Positions 45,984 to 54,640 of a stretch of 64,000 nt of DNA are shown one piece after another. Location of the stretch: positions 1 to 64,000 of the forward strand of contig MSHE01000015.1 in the NCBI GenBank assembly GCA_001941025.1. The letters run 5' to 3'. The number at the start of each line of letters is the position of its first letter. The stretch's first letter is position 1. The stretch comes from Lachnospiraceae bacterium Zagget3 (GTDB lineage: Bacteria; Bacillota_A; Clostridia; Lachnospirales; Lachnospiraceae). The notes under the pieces are model-generated. The model searched no databases and was not told the origin of the DNA. It saw only the letters and a list, made by a program, of their open reading frames with translations. The position numbers and the translations under genes are program-made.

Positions 45984-47528
45984 ATGGAAGGAAGAGAGAT
46001 TCTGGGTATGACTGCCGTGGAACTCGGCAGGAAGATCAAAGAAAAAGAGATCACGGCGCCGGAGGCCGCGCAGGCGGCTCTCGCGGCGATCCGGGAAAAG
46101 GAAGGGCAGATCAACGCGTTTGTGACGGTGCTCGATGAGGCGGATGTCCTCGCGCGCGCCGGGGAAGTACAGCGGCGGATCGACGCCGGGGAACTGACCG
46201 GCCCACTGGCCGGCGTGCCGATGGCCATCAAGGACAACATGTGCACCGAGGGGGTGCTCACCACCTGCGCGTCGAAGATCCTGTACAACTTTGTCCCGAC
46301 CTATACCGCGACAGCGGTGAAACAGCTGGAGGAGGCCGGGGCAGTCCTGATCGGCAAGGCGAACATGGACGAGTTCGCTATGGGAAACACCTCGGAGACC
46401 TCGGCGTTCGGACCGGTGAAAAACCCGTGGGACACAGGCCGCGTGACCGGCGGATCCTCCGGCGGTTCCTGCGCGGCGGTCGCGGCGGAGGAAGTGCCCT
46501 TTGCTCTGGGCTCCGATACGGGTGGATCCATCCGCCAGCCCAGTTCGTTTTGCGGCGTGACGGGGATGAAGCCGACCTACGGCACGGTCTCCCGGCGGGG
46601 ACTGATCGCCTACGGCTCGTCGCTCGATCAGATCGGGCCGATCGCGAAGGACGTCACGGACTGCGCGACGATTCTGGAGATCATCGCGGGGCATGACGAG
46701 GGAGATTCCACCTCGGTTGAGCGGGACGACCTGCGTTTTACCGAAGCGCTCGTCGACGACGTAAAGGGAATGAAGATCGGCATCCCGCGGGACTATCTCG
46801 GGGAAGGCCTGGACGATGAGGTGCGGCAGGCGATCCTCGCGGCGGCGAAGGTGCTGGAGGAGAAGGGTGCGATCATCGAGGAGTTTGACTTTGGACTCTT
46901 ACAGTATGTCATCCCGACCTACTATGTCGTCGCCTGTGCCGAGGCCAGCTCGAACCTGTCACGGTTTGACGGGGTAAAATACGGCTATCGGACCGAGGAA
47001 TACGACGGTCTCCACAACATGTATAAAAAATCCCGTTCCGAGGGATTCGGACCGGAGGTCAAGCGCCGGATCATGCTGGGCTCGTTTGTCTTAAGTTCCG
47101 GCTACTATGACGCTTACTACTTAAAAGGGCTGCGCGTCAAGGCGCTGATCAAGCAGGCCTTTGACGAGGCGTTCGCGAAGTACGACGTGATCCTGGGGCC
47201 GACGGCCCCGGCGACGGCGCAGAAGCTTGGCACGTCGCTGGACGATCCGATCCGGATGTACTTAGGCGACATCTATACGGCTTCCGTCAATCTGGCGGGG
47301 CTTCCGGGCATCAGCGTTCCCTGCGGGCTTGATTCCAAAGGCCTGCCGATCGGGATGCAGCTGATCGGGGATTGTTTTAAAGAGAACGACATCCTCCGGG
47401 CCGCCTACAGCTATGAACAGACAAGGAGCTATCAGCATTCTCCGCTGGCGGGCGGCGCGAAAACCGGCGCGTCCGCGGCCGGGGAGAAGGAAGAGTCGCC
47501 GGCGGCGCCGGCCGGCGTACAAGGCTAG
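45984..47528 (+). CDS. gatA: Asp/Glu-tRNA amidotransferase subunit A
   Basis: 514 residues. Amidase-signature enzyme with the Ser-cis-Ser-Lys triad: Lys in MAIKDNM, and the serines in GGSSGGSCAAVAAEE and GSDTGGSIRQPSSF. It releases ammonia from glutamine and passes it to GatB. The C-terminus carries an Ala/Gly/Glu-rich extension of about 30 residues (GGAKTGASAAGEKEESPAAP) beyond the usual 485-490. It lies within aspS2-gatCAB under the T-box. Confidence 0.96.
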   Translation: MEGREILGMTAVELGRKIKEKEITAPEAAQAALAAIREKEGQINAFVTVLDEADVLARAGEVQRRIDAGELTGPLAGVPMAIKDNMCTEGVLTTCASKILYNFVPTYTATAVKQLEEAGAVLIGKANMDEFAMGNTSETSAFGPVKNPWDTGRVTGGSSGGSCAAVAAEEVPFALGSDTGGSIRQPSSFCGVTGMKPTYGTVSRRGLIAYGSSLDQIGPIAKDVTDCATILEIIAGHDEGDSTSVERDDLRFTEALVDDVKGMKIGIPRDYLGEGLDDEVRQAILAAAKVLEEKGAIIEEFDFGLLQYVIPTYYVVACAEASSNLSRFDGVKYGYRTEEYDGLHNMYKKSRSEGFGPEVKRRIMLGSFVLSSGYYDAYYLKGLRVKALIKQAFDEAFAKYDVILGPTAPATAQKLGTSLDDPIRMYLGDIYTASVNLAGLPGISVPCGLDSKGLPIGMQLIGDCFKENDILRAAYSYEQTRSYQHSPLAGGAKTGASAAGEKEESPAAPAGVQG

Positions 47529-47543
47529 AGGGGAGGAGAAGAG

Positions 47544-48980
47544 ATGAGCAAGGAATACGAAACCGTCATCGGACTGGAAGTCCATGTGGAACTGGCCACA
47601 GAGACGAAGATCTTCTGCTCCTGTTCCACCGAATTCGGCGCCGCGCCGAACACGCACACCTGCCCGGTCTGCACCGGGATGCCGGGCGCGCTGCCGGTCT
47701 TAAACAAGCGCGTGGTGGAGCTGGCTGTGGCCGTGGGGCTTGCGACGAACTGCACGATCACGCAGTACTGCAAATTTGACCGAAAGAACTATTTTTACCC
47801 GGACAACCCGCAGAACTACCAGATCTCCCAGCTCTATCTTCCGATCTGCCGGAACGGCTGGGTGGAGATCGAGACCGCGGCCGGGAAAAAGAAGATTCGC
47901 ATTCACGAGATCCACATGGAGGAGGACGCGGGCAAGCTCGTGCACGACGAGTACGAGGACGTGTCGATCGTGGACTTCAACCGCTCCGGCGTGCCTCTGA
48001 TCGAGATCGTCTCCGAGCCGGATATGCGCTCTGCCGACGAGGTCATCGCCTATCTGGAGGCGCTCCGGCAGACCATCCAGTATCTGGGCGCGTCCGACTG
48101 CAAGTTAAACGAGGGCTCCATGCGGGCCGATGTGAACCTGTCGGTGCGTGAGGTCGGATCACAGGAGCTGGGGATCCGGACCGAGATGAAGAACTTAAAC
48201 TCTTTTAAGGCCATTGCCCGCGCCATTGAAGGCGAGCGGGCACGCCAGATCGAAGTGCTCCAGATGGGGAAAGAGGTCATTCAGGAGACCCGGCGCTGGG
48301 ACGACAACAAGGAATCCTCCCACGCGATGCGTTCGAAGGAGGACGCGCAGGACTACCGCTATTTTCCCGACCCGGACCTCGTGCCGGTGGAGATCTCCGA
48401 CGAGTGGATCGAGGAGATCCGCGGGAACCAGCCAGAACTGCGCCCGGAGAAGCTGGAACGCTATAAAGCGGAGTATGACATCCCGGAATACGACGCGCAG
48501 ATCCTCACGGAGAGCAAGCGAATGGCGGATTTCTTTGAAGAGACGAGCGCGATCTGCGGCAAGCCGAAGAAAGTATCCAACTGGCTGATGGGCGAGACGA
48601 TGCGCCTCTTAAAAGAAAACGGGCAGGACGCGGACGACATCGCGTTCTCTCCGGGACATCTGGCAGCGCTCATTGATTTGGTGGATGACGGGACCATCAA
48701 CGGCCCCGTGGCAAAGGAAGTCTTTGAAGAGGTCTTTGCCAGCGATGTGGATCCGAAGCAGTATGTCGAGGAGCACGGGCTCGGAGCCGTCAACGACGAA
48801 GGGGCGCTGCGCGAGACCATCGAGCGGGTGATCGCCGAAAACCCGCAGTCCGTGGAGGATTACCGCGGTGGAAAGACGAAGGCGATGGGATTCCTCGTCG
48901 GACAGACGATGAAGGCCATGCAGGGGAAGGCGAATCCCGCGCTGGTGAATCAGATCGTAAAAGAACTTTTGGAGCAGTGA
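47544..48980 (+). CDS. gatB: Asp/Glu-tRNA amidotransferase subunit B
   Basis: 478 residues, standard. It opens YETVIGLEVHVELATETKIF, with the zinc/Mg region CSCSTEFGAAPNTHTCPVC, the kinase-like core DFNRSGVPLIEIVSEPDM and the YqeY-like C-terminal tRNA-binding domain. It activates the misacylated Asp/Glu and transfers ammonia to form Asn- or Gln-tRNA. With aspS2 in the same operon, Asp-tRNA(Asn) is the likely regulated substrate. thiE begins 3 bp after its stop. Confidence 0.96.
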   Translation: MSKEYETVIGLEVHVELATETKIFCSCSTEFGAAPNTHTCPVCTGMPGALPVLNKRVVELAVAVGLATNCTITQYCKFDRKNYFYPDNPQNYQISQLYLPICRNGWVEIETAAGKKKIRIHEIHMEEDAGKLVHDEYEDVSIVDFNRSGVPLIEIVSEPDMRSADEVIAYLEALRQTIQYLGASDCKLNEGSMRADVNLSVREVGSQELGIRTEMKNLNSFKAIARAIEGERARQIEVLQMGKEVIQETRRWDDNKESSHAMRSKEDAQDYRYFPDPDLVPVEISDEWIEEIRGNQPELRPEKLERYKAEYDIPEYDAQILTESKRMADFFEETSAICGKPKKVSNWLMGETMRLLKENGQDADDIAFSPGHLAALIDLVDDGTINGPVAKEVFEEVFASDVDPKQYVEEHGLGAVNDEGALRETIERVIAENPQSVEDYRGGKTKAMGFLVGQTMKAMQGKANPALVNQIVKELLEQ

Positions 48981-48983
48981 CCT

Positions 48984-49655
48984 ATGGACAGAAAGGGTCT
49001 GCTGCTGTATGCTATAACTGACCGGACATGGATCGGTACGACAGAGTCGGCCCAGGCGGATCCGGACCCGGCGCGGGCCGGGCTCCTCCGACAAGTGGAG
49101 CAGGCGCTTCGCGGCGGCGCGACGATGATACAGCTGCGGGAGAAAGACCTGCCAGAGGAGGAATTCCTGCGGGAAGCGCAGGAGATGAAAGCGCTCTGCG
49201 ACCGATACGGGGTGCCGCTCATCATCAATGACAATGTCGCAATCGCGCGGGCGGCGGGAGCCGCCGGCGTGCATCTGGGACAGGACGATACGGATCTTGC
49301 CGAGGCGCGGGCCGCGCTTGGCCCGGACGCGATTATCGGGGCTTCGGCCCGTACGGTGGAACAGGCGCTGCGCGCGGAACAGCAAAGCGCGGATTATTTA
49401 GGCGTCGGAGCCGTATTTGGAACGGACACAAAGGCGGACGCGAAGCGGATCACGCGCGAGACACTCGCGGAGATCTGCGCGGCCGTTTTCATCCCGGTCG
49501 TGGCGATCGGCGGAATTACGGAGCAGAATATGAGCGAACTGGCGGGCACGGGCATTGCCGGGATCGCTGTGGTCCATGCGATATTCGCGCAGGACGATAT
49601 CGAGGCTGCCGCGCGGCGGCTTCGCGAGGCCACGCAGCAGACAATCGGGACGTAA
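48984..49655 (+). CDS. thiE: Thiamine-phosphate synthase
   Basis: 223 residues, TIM-barrel. Joins HMP pyrophosphate and thiazole phosphate to thiamine phosphate. Motifs: GGATMIQLREKDLPEEEF, LIINDNVAIA, GVHLGQDD, IGASART, YLGVGAVFGT and IGGITEQNM are all present. Its start is 3 bp after gatB, so it may be translated from the gatB transcript. It is paired with thiD downstream. No TPP riboswitch is seen, so at least this copy appears not to have its own TPP control. Confidence 0.93.
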   Translation: MDRKGLLLYAITDRTWIGTTESAQADPDPARAGLLRQVEQALRGGATMIQLREKDLPEEEFLREAQEMKALCDRYGVPLIINDNVAIARAAGAAGVHLGQDDTDLAEARAALGPDAIIGASARTVEQALRAEQQSADYLGVGAVFGTDTKADAKRITRETLAEICAAVFIPVVAIGGITEQNMSELAGTGIAGIAVVHAIFAQDDIEAAARRLREATQQTIGT

Positions 49656-49709
49656 CAAAAATAAAAACTGACAGGAACCGAAGCCAGAAAGGAAAAAGGA
49701 GGAACAAAG

Positions 49710-50834
49710 ATGGCAAAAGAAGCAGATAAGACGGCAAAATCAGGAACAAAAAAGACAACAACAGGAACGAAAAAGACAACAACAGGAACGAAAAAGACAA
49801 CAACAGGAACGAAGACGACAAAATCAGGAACAAAAACGGCAAAAAAAGAAAAATTAGTGCCAAGAGGCGCCGATAAGGTAATAAAACCAAAACCGCCTAA
49901 GAACGTGACATGGGAAATCCATAAGATCAAAAGAGATGATAAGGTCAGAAAGACCGCTCTTGCCATCGGCGGCAGTGACCCGACCGGCGGCGCGGGGATC
50001 CAGGCGGACATGAAAACCATACATGCGTGCGGCGTGTATGGCACAAACGCCGTCACCGCCCTGACGGTGCAGGACACCACGGGCGTAGCCGTCATAGAGG
50101 AAATCTCGCCGGAGTTTTTTGAGAAGCAGCTGGACTGTGTATTTCAATACATCTATCCGGAAGCGGTAAAAGTGGGGATGATCTACTCGCCGGAGCTGAT
50201 CGAGCTCCTCGTGGAGAAATTCAAACAATATAAGGCAAAAAATATCGTCGTGGATCCGGTTGTAGAGGCGACGGGCGGCGGCAGGCTGCTGCGTGAGGAC
50301 GGGCTCGACGCCCTGTGTACGAGCCTGATCCCGATGGCCACGCTCCTGACACCGAATCTTCCGGAAGCGGAGATCCTCTGCGACTGGCTCAATCAAAACG
50401 GAACGGAAAATTCCTGCCCGCATCCCATCAAAACCAGGGACGACATGGAAGAGGCGGCCCGGATACTCGCGGATGGCTTCGGCTGTAAAGTGCTTCTTAA
50501 AGGCGGCCATCAGGGCGATGATGCCCCCAACGACGTGCTCTATCCGGATGGGCCGATAGCCTCCAACGACGTACTCTTTCCGGGCGATCCGGCACGCGCG
50601 TTTGCCAACGGCGACCCGCGGCCTGAATGGTATCGCTCCGAGCGGATCGAGGGTACGAGCACGCACGGATCGGGCTGTGTGCTCTCGAGTTCCATCGCGG
50701 CGTATCTGGCGTGGGGATGTGACGATCTGTTTGAGGCGATCCGGCTGGCGAAGGGGTACACCACAAAAGCCCTTCGGACCGGGCTTGACCAGGGGGTCGA
50801 CCTCGGGCAGATGGATGAGAGCTACGTATTCTAA
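49710..50834 (+). CDS. thiD: Hydroxymethylpyrimidine (phosphate) kinase with repetitive basic N-terminal extension
   Basis: 374 residues against the usual 265-270. The catalytic core starts near residue 80: LAIGGSDPTGGAGIQADMKT, CGVYGTNAVTALTVQD, VVDPVVEATGGG and the STHGSGCVLSS active-site Cys loop. The first about 75 residues are Lys/Thr/Gly-rich with exact GTKKTTT repeats, unlike any kinase domain and A-rich at the DNA level. A second oddity is a small internal duplication, NDVLYPDGPIAS / NDVLFPGDPA, before the active-site loop. It phosphorylates HMP and HMP-P for ThiE. Pyridoxal kinase activity is possible but the thiE neighbour favours ThiD. Confidence 0.92.
   Translation: MAKEADKTAKSGTKKTTTGTKKTTTGTKKTTTGTKTTKSGTKTAKKEKLVPRGADKVIKPKPPKNVTWEIHKIKRDDKVRKTALAIGGSDPTGGAGIQADMKTIHACGVYGTNAVTALTVQDTTGVAVIEEISPEFFEKQLDCVFQYIYPEAVKVGMIYSPELIELLVEKFKQYKAKNIVVDPVVEATGGGRLLREDGLDALCTSLIPMATLLTPNLPEAEILCDWLNQNGTENSCPHPIKTRDDMEEAARILADGFGCKVLLKGGHQGDDAPNDVLYPDGPIASNDVLFPGDPARAFANGDPRPEWYRSERIEGTSTHGSGCVLSSSIAAYLAWGCDDLFEAIRLAKGYTTKALRTGLDQGVDLGQMDESYVF
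49740..49815 (+). repeat. 21-bp tandem coding repeats in thiD
   Basis: The unit ACAGGAACGAAAAAGACAAC plus A encodes GTKKTTT and recurs at least three times without change, A-rich in a GC-rich genome. Slippage would add or remove seven residues in frame. Confidence 0.85.
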
Positions 50835-50850
50835 AAAACGGAGAATGCAT

Positions 50851-52428
50851 ATGATAGACGAGAGAGATTTAACGGAGACAACGCAAGAAGAGACCGCTTC
50901 AGCGGAATCCGACCCTCCGATTGAAGAGACAAAGGAGACGCCGGACGTGTCGGCGGAGACCGAAGACAAGGCTTCCGACGCGCCTGCGGAGCCTGCGGAC
51001 GAGGATGCGGGCGACAAGGACGATTTCGAAGAATTCTGCTCGATGTGCCAGCGTCCGTCCAGCGCGTGCGGCAAGCTGATCCACATCCCGAACGGGATCG
51101 CGATCTGTCAGGACTGCATGCAGAAAACCTTTGACGGAATGGCGAATCTGGGAGGCCTGTTCCCCGGCATGCCGTCGACGGACATCGACATCAGCGACAT
51201 GTTCCAGGGGGACGACAAAAAGGGCCCGAACATCAGCTTTGTCAACATGGCGGACCTGCAGGGGATCCTCGGAAACCAGCAGAAGGTGAAAAAGAAAAAA
51301 CCGGCGGACGAAAAGGCCGAAGAGCCGGTTCTTGACATTCGCAAGATCCCGCCGCCGCACAAGATCAAAGCGAGTCTGGACGAGTACGTTGTGGGACAGG
51401 AGTATGCCAAGAAGGTGATCTCCGTGGCGGTCTACAATCATTATAAGCGCGTGACGGCGGACCAAAACATCCTTGACGACGGGGTCCGGATCGAGAAGTC
51501 CAACATGCTGATGGTGGGGCCGACCGGATCCGGCAAGACCTATCTGGTAAAGACATTGGCCGCGCTCTTGAACGTGCCGCTTGCCATCGCGGACGCGACA
51601 TCCCTGACCGAGGCGGGTTACATCGGAGACGATATCGAGAGTGTGATCTCGAAGCTTCTCGCCGCGGCGGACAATGACGTGGAAAAGGCGGAGCACGGCA
51701 TCGTATTTATCGATGAGATCGACAAGCTTGCGAAAAAGAAAAACGCGACCCAGCGCGATGTCAGCGGTGAGTCCGTACAGCAGGGCCTGCTGCGGCTTCT
51801 GGAAGGCGCGGAGGTTGAGGTGCCGGTCGGCGCGATGAACAAGAACGCCATGGTGCCCATGACGACGGTTGACACGTCCGACATCCTGTTTATCTGCGGC
51901 GGCGCGTTTCCGGGCCTGGAGGACATCATCAAGGAGCGCTTAAACGAGCACGCCTCGATCGGTTTCCAGGCGGACTTAAAAGACAAGTATGACGAGGAGG
52001 AAAACATCCTGCAGAACGTCACAACGGAGGATGTGCGCAAGTTCGGGATGATCCCGGAGTTTATCGGCCGGCTGCCGATCCTTTATTCCCTGGAGGCGCT
52101 GTCCGAGGATATGCTGGTGCAGATCTTAAAAGAGCCGAAAAGCGCGATCATCAAACAGTACCAGAAGCTGTTCGAGATGGATGAGGTGCAGCTCGAGTTT
52201 GAGGAAGGCGCCCTGCGCGCGATTGCGCGAAAGGCGAAAGAAAAGGACGTCGGCGCCCGCGCGCTGCGGTCCATCCTGGAAGAACTCATGCTGGATATCA
52301 TGTACGAGATTCCGAAGGACGACAACATCGGCAAGGTGCTCATCACGGAAGCGTATATCGACGGGACCGGAGGACCGATCATTCAGATGCGGGGCACGCC
52401 GCAGATCGCGGCGAGAGGGGTGGACTGA
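50851..52428 (+). CDS. clpX: ATP-dependent Clp protease ATP-binding subunit ClpX, extended
   Basis: 525 residues from ATG 50851 (GGAG 7 bp upstream; ATG 50845 is too close). Residues 1-60 are an acidic Glu/Asp/Thr-rich extension absent from ordinary ClpX (about 420 residues). A zinc-binding domain follows (C63, C66, C86, C89), then a longer than usual linker with LGGLFPGMPSTDIDISDMF and a Lys-rich patch, then the AAA+ core. Walker A is GPTGSGKTY (from about residue 223), Walker B is GIVFIDEIDK and the pore-loop/RKH regions follow. It unfolds substrates for ClpP, which is not nearby. It ends with its own terminator. Confidence 0.94.
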   Translation: MIDERDLTETTQEETASAESDPPIEETKETPDVSAETEDKASDAPAEPADEDAGDKDDFEEFCSMCQRPSSACGKLIHIPNGIAICQDCMQKTFDGMANLGGLFPGMPSTDIDISDMFQGDDKKGPNISFVNMADLQGILGNQQKVKKKKPADEKAEEPVLDIRKIPPPHKIKASLDEYVVGQEYAKKVISVAVYNHYKRVTADQNILDDGVRIEKSNMLMVGPTGSGKTYLVKTLAALLNVPLAIADATSLTEAGYIGDDIESVISKLLAAADNDVEKAEHGIVFIDEIDKLAKKKNATQRDVSGESVQQGLLRLLEGAEVEVPVGAMNKNAMVPMTTVDTSDILFICGGAFPGLEDIIKERLNEHASIGFQADLKDKYDEEENILQNVTTEDVRKFGMIPEFIGRLPILYSLEALSEDMLVQILKEPKSAIIKQYQKLFEMDEVQLEFEEGALRAIARKAKEKDVGARALRSILEELMLDIMYEIPKDDNIGKVLITEAYIDGTGGPIIQMRGTPQIAARGVD

Positions 52429-52491
52429 ATGCATAGGCAACGAGCGTTCGCCGCTTATCCATAAAAGAAAAAACTCTGGCAAAAAGAAAAG

Positions 52492-52518
52492 GACAGCAGA
52501 GTAATCTGCTGTCTTTTT
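52492..52518 (+). terminator. Rho-independent terminator of clpX
   Basis: 9-bp stem GACAGCAGA / TCTGCTGTC with a 4-nt loop, A4 before and T5 after. The remaining spacer to 52689 is AT-rich, with a TATAAT at 52584-52589 (no good -35) as the possible larC promoter. Confidence 0.85.
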
Positions 52519-52689
52519 CAAGGAGAAGGTATTTTGCTATGGGGGTAGCAAAAAATAAAAATGTATTGGGGGTTTACATGTATTATAATAGCAGAAAATC
52601 AGAATAAGTGTTCACAAGGATAAAGTTTTTTTGCCTGTTTTTTTAGATGTTTTGCCAGACACCGGATGGTAAGTACGGGGAGAATAAGA

Positions 52690-54036
52690 ATGGAACAAAA
52701 ATTATATCTGGAATGTTACGCGGGGATCAGCGGCGACATGACGGTCGGCGCGCTGCTTGATCTGGGCGCGGATGAGGAGAAGCTGCGGACCGCGCTTGCG
52801 AGCCTGCGGCTGGACGGCTATACCGTGGAGATCGGGCGCGCGAAGAAAGGCGGACTGTCCGTCTGCGACTTTGCGGTACATACGGCCGACGGGCAGGCGG
52901 AGCTCGACCACGACATGGAGTACCTTCACGGGAGCGGGCCCCACACACATACGCATGAACACGATCATACACATGAACACGATCATACGCATGAACACAA
53001 TCATACACATCGCGGATTTGCGGAAGTTACACAGATTCTCGAGGCGTCCGACATGACGCAGCATGCGAAGGAGCTTGCGCAGCGAATCTTTTCTATTCTG
53101 GCTGAGGCCGAGAGCAAGGCGCACGGCGTTTCGGTCGACGAGGTGCACTTCCACGAGGTGGGAGCCATCGATTCCATCGTCGATATCGCGGCCGCGGCGA
53201 TCTGTCTGGATGATCTGGGGATCACCGATGTCATCGTTCCGGTGCTCTGGGAGGGTTGCGGCACGATCCGCTGCGCGCACGGCGTCCTGCCGATCCCGGT
53301 TCCGGCCACGTTAAACGTCGTGCAGGCGCACGGACTGCTCCTTCGTCAGACGGATACCGAGGGGGAGTTCGTGACCCCGACGGGAGCCGCGATCGTCGCG
53401 GCTGTCTGTACGGAGCGGGAACTGCCTGCGTGTTATCGCGTGGATCGCGTGGGCCTGGGCGGCGGCAAGCGGGAGTATGAGCGGCCGAGCCTCCTGCGCG
53501 CCATGCTGATCACGCCGCAGGAGGCCCCGGATGCCGGACCGGCCTCCGTGGCAGGCACAGCGGCAGAGGCGGCGGGCAATGGCGCGGCGGAGGCCGATGG
53601 CGTCTGGAAGCTCGAGTGCAACATCGACGACTGCACCGGGGAGGCGGCGGGCTATGCCATGGAGCGGCTCTTCGCGGCCGGAGCCAGAGATGTTCATTTC
53701 ACGCCGGTATTTATGAAAAAGAACCGTCCCGGTTATCTGATCACGGTGCTCTGCGCCGCGGAGGAGCGGGAGCGCATGGAGGAGATCCTCTTTTCCGAGA
53801 CGACCACGATCGGCGTCCGGAGACAGTGGATGTCGCGCACCGTCCTGCCGCGCGGGGAGCGGACCGTGGAAACTTCGCTGGGAGAGGTGCGGGTAAAAGA
53901 AGTAGAGCGCGGCGGCAAAAAAGAGTCCGTGCCCGAGTACGAGAGCATCGCCGCGATCGCGCGCGAAAAAAAACTTCCCTATCGGGAAGTTTGTGACCGG
54001 ATTCGATCCGAGCTGCAGGGAGGATCAGACTTCTGA
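52690..54036 (+). CDS. larC: LarC-type nickel insertion protein (pincer cofactor synthesis)
   Basis: 448 residues from ATG 52690 (GGGGAG upstream). It opens LYLECYAGISGDMTVGALLD and has VDEVHFHEVGAIDSIVDI, CGTIRCAHGVLPIPVPAT and IGVRRQWMSR, characteristic of LarC. LarC inserts Ni into the pyridinium-bis-thiocarboxylate mononucleotide cofactor of lactate racemase-like enzymes. A His-rich stretch (HTHEHDHTHEH, residues about 86-107) probably holds Ni. In Lactobacillus plantarum larC is read through a programmed frameshift; here it is one continuous frame. No larA, larB or larE lies in the window. Confidence 0.92.
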   Translation: MEQKLYLECYAGISGDMTVGALLDLGADEEKLRTALASLRLDGYTVEIGRAKKGGLSVCDFAVHTADGQAELDHDMEYLHGSGPHTHTHEHDHTHEHDHTHEHNHTHRGFAEVTQILEASDMTQHAKELAQRIFSILAEAESKAHGVSVDEVHFHEVGAIDSIVDIAAAAICLDDLGITDVIVPVLWEGCGTIRCAHGVLPIPVPATLNVVQAHGLLLRQTDTEGEFVTPTGAAIVAAVCTERELPACYRVDRVGLGGGKREYERPSLLRAMLITPQEAPDAGPASVAGTAAEAAGNGAAEADGVWKLECNIDDCTGEAAGYAMERLFAAGARDVHFTPVFMKKNRPGYLITVLCAAEERERMEEILFSETTTIGVRRQWMSRTVLPRGERTVETSLGEVRVKEVERGGKKESVPEYESIAAIAREKKLPYREVCDRIRSELQGGSDF

Positions 54037-54528
54037 TACCGTGATGTCGTGCTGCCGGAAGAACAGCGCCGCCATGCGGTCCCACTCGGCTTCGAGGGAG
54101 CGGTCCATGGAAAAGGTCCGGTAAGAGATGCCAGTCGTGCAGGTCAACGTCTCATTCCGGTAGCTGAGATTTAAGAACATACCGGAGATGTCCTCCGTGC
54201 GAAACGGCGTACCGGCACGTTCGATGGTAGCGGTCTGGTTGTCCGGGGAGAGCAGAAACACAAAGCGAAAAGCGTCCGGCTTGCGTTTGCCCCGGATGAG
54301 GTCCAGACAAAGCGGGCGCACGCGGGAAAACGGAATGTAGGAGAGACCGGCAAGATCCGGCGCTTCCTCTTCTTTCGCGGAGAAAAATTCGGGACGCAGC
54401 GCGCCGTCAATCGTCGCCGAAAACACCTGCGATACGGAAGCCTCCTGAAGCAGGAAATGATCAAACATCTCTTCCTTCAGCATTTTGTTCATTAAAGCGC
54501 CGATATCGTGGATCTCCAGTGCTACCAT
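54025..54528 (-). CDS. DUF5721 family protein
   Basis: 167 residues from ATG 54528, preferred because CAGGAG lies 7 bp upstream; the longer frame to 54579 lacks support. VALEIHDIGALMNKMLKEEMFDHFLL and SATIDGALRPEFF resemble the DUF5721 proteins of Lachnospiraceae as I remember them. Function unknown; no signal peptide, membrane segment or catalytic motif seen. It is convergent with and overlaps the last 12 bp of larC. Confidence 0.75.
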   Translation of the reverse strand: MVALEIHDIGALMNKMLKEEMFDHFLLQEASVSQVFSATIDGALRPEFFSAKEEEAPDLAGLSYIPFSRVRPLCLDLIRGKRKPDAFRFVFLLSPDNQTATIERAGTPFRTEDISGMFLNLSYRNETLTCTTGISYRTFSMDRSLEAEWDRMAALFFRQHDITVSEV

Positions 54529-54640
54529 GGGATGCTCCTGTTCACAAAAGAGTGCGGGTATGCTATGATGATACAACACCGCTCCCTTTTATTATAGGGG
54601 ATCGGGGAAGAAAAGCAACAAAAAATCGGGAGAGGAACCG

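Noticed and set aside
48950..49709. TPP riboswitch before thiE or thiD
   Set aside because: thiE starts 3 bp after gatB and the thiE-thiD gap is only 54 bp; no room or thi-box motif.
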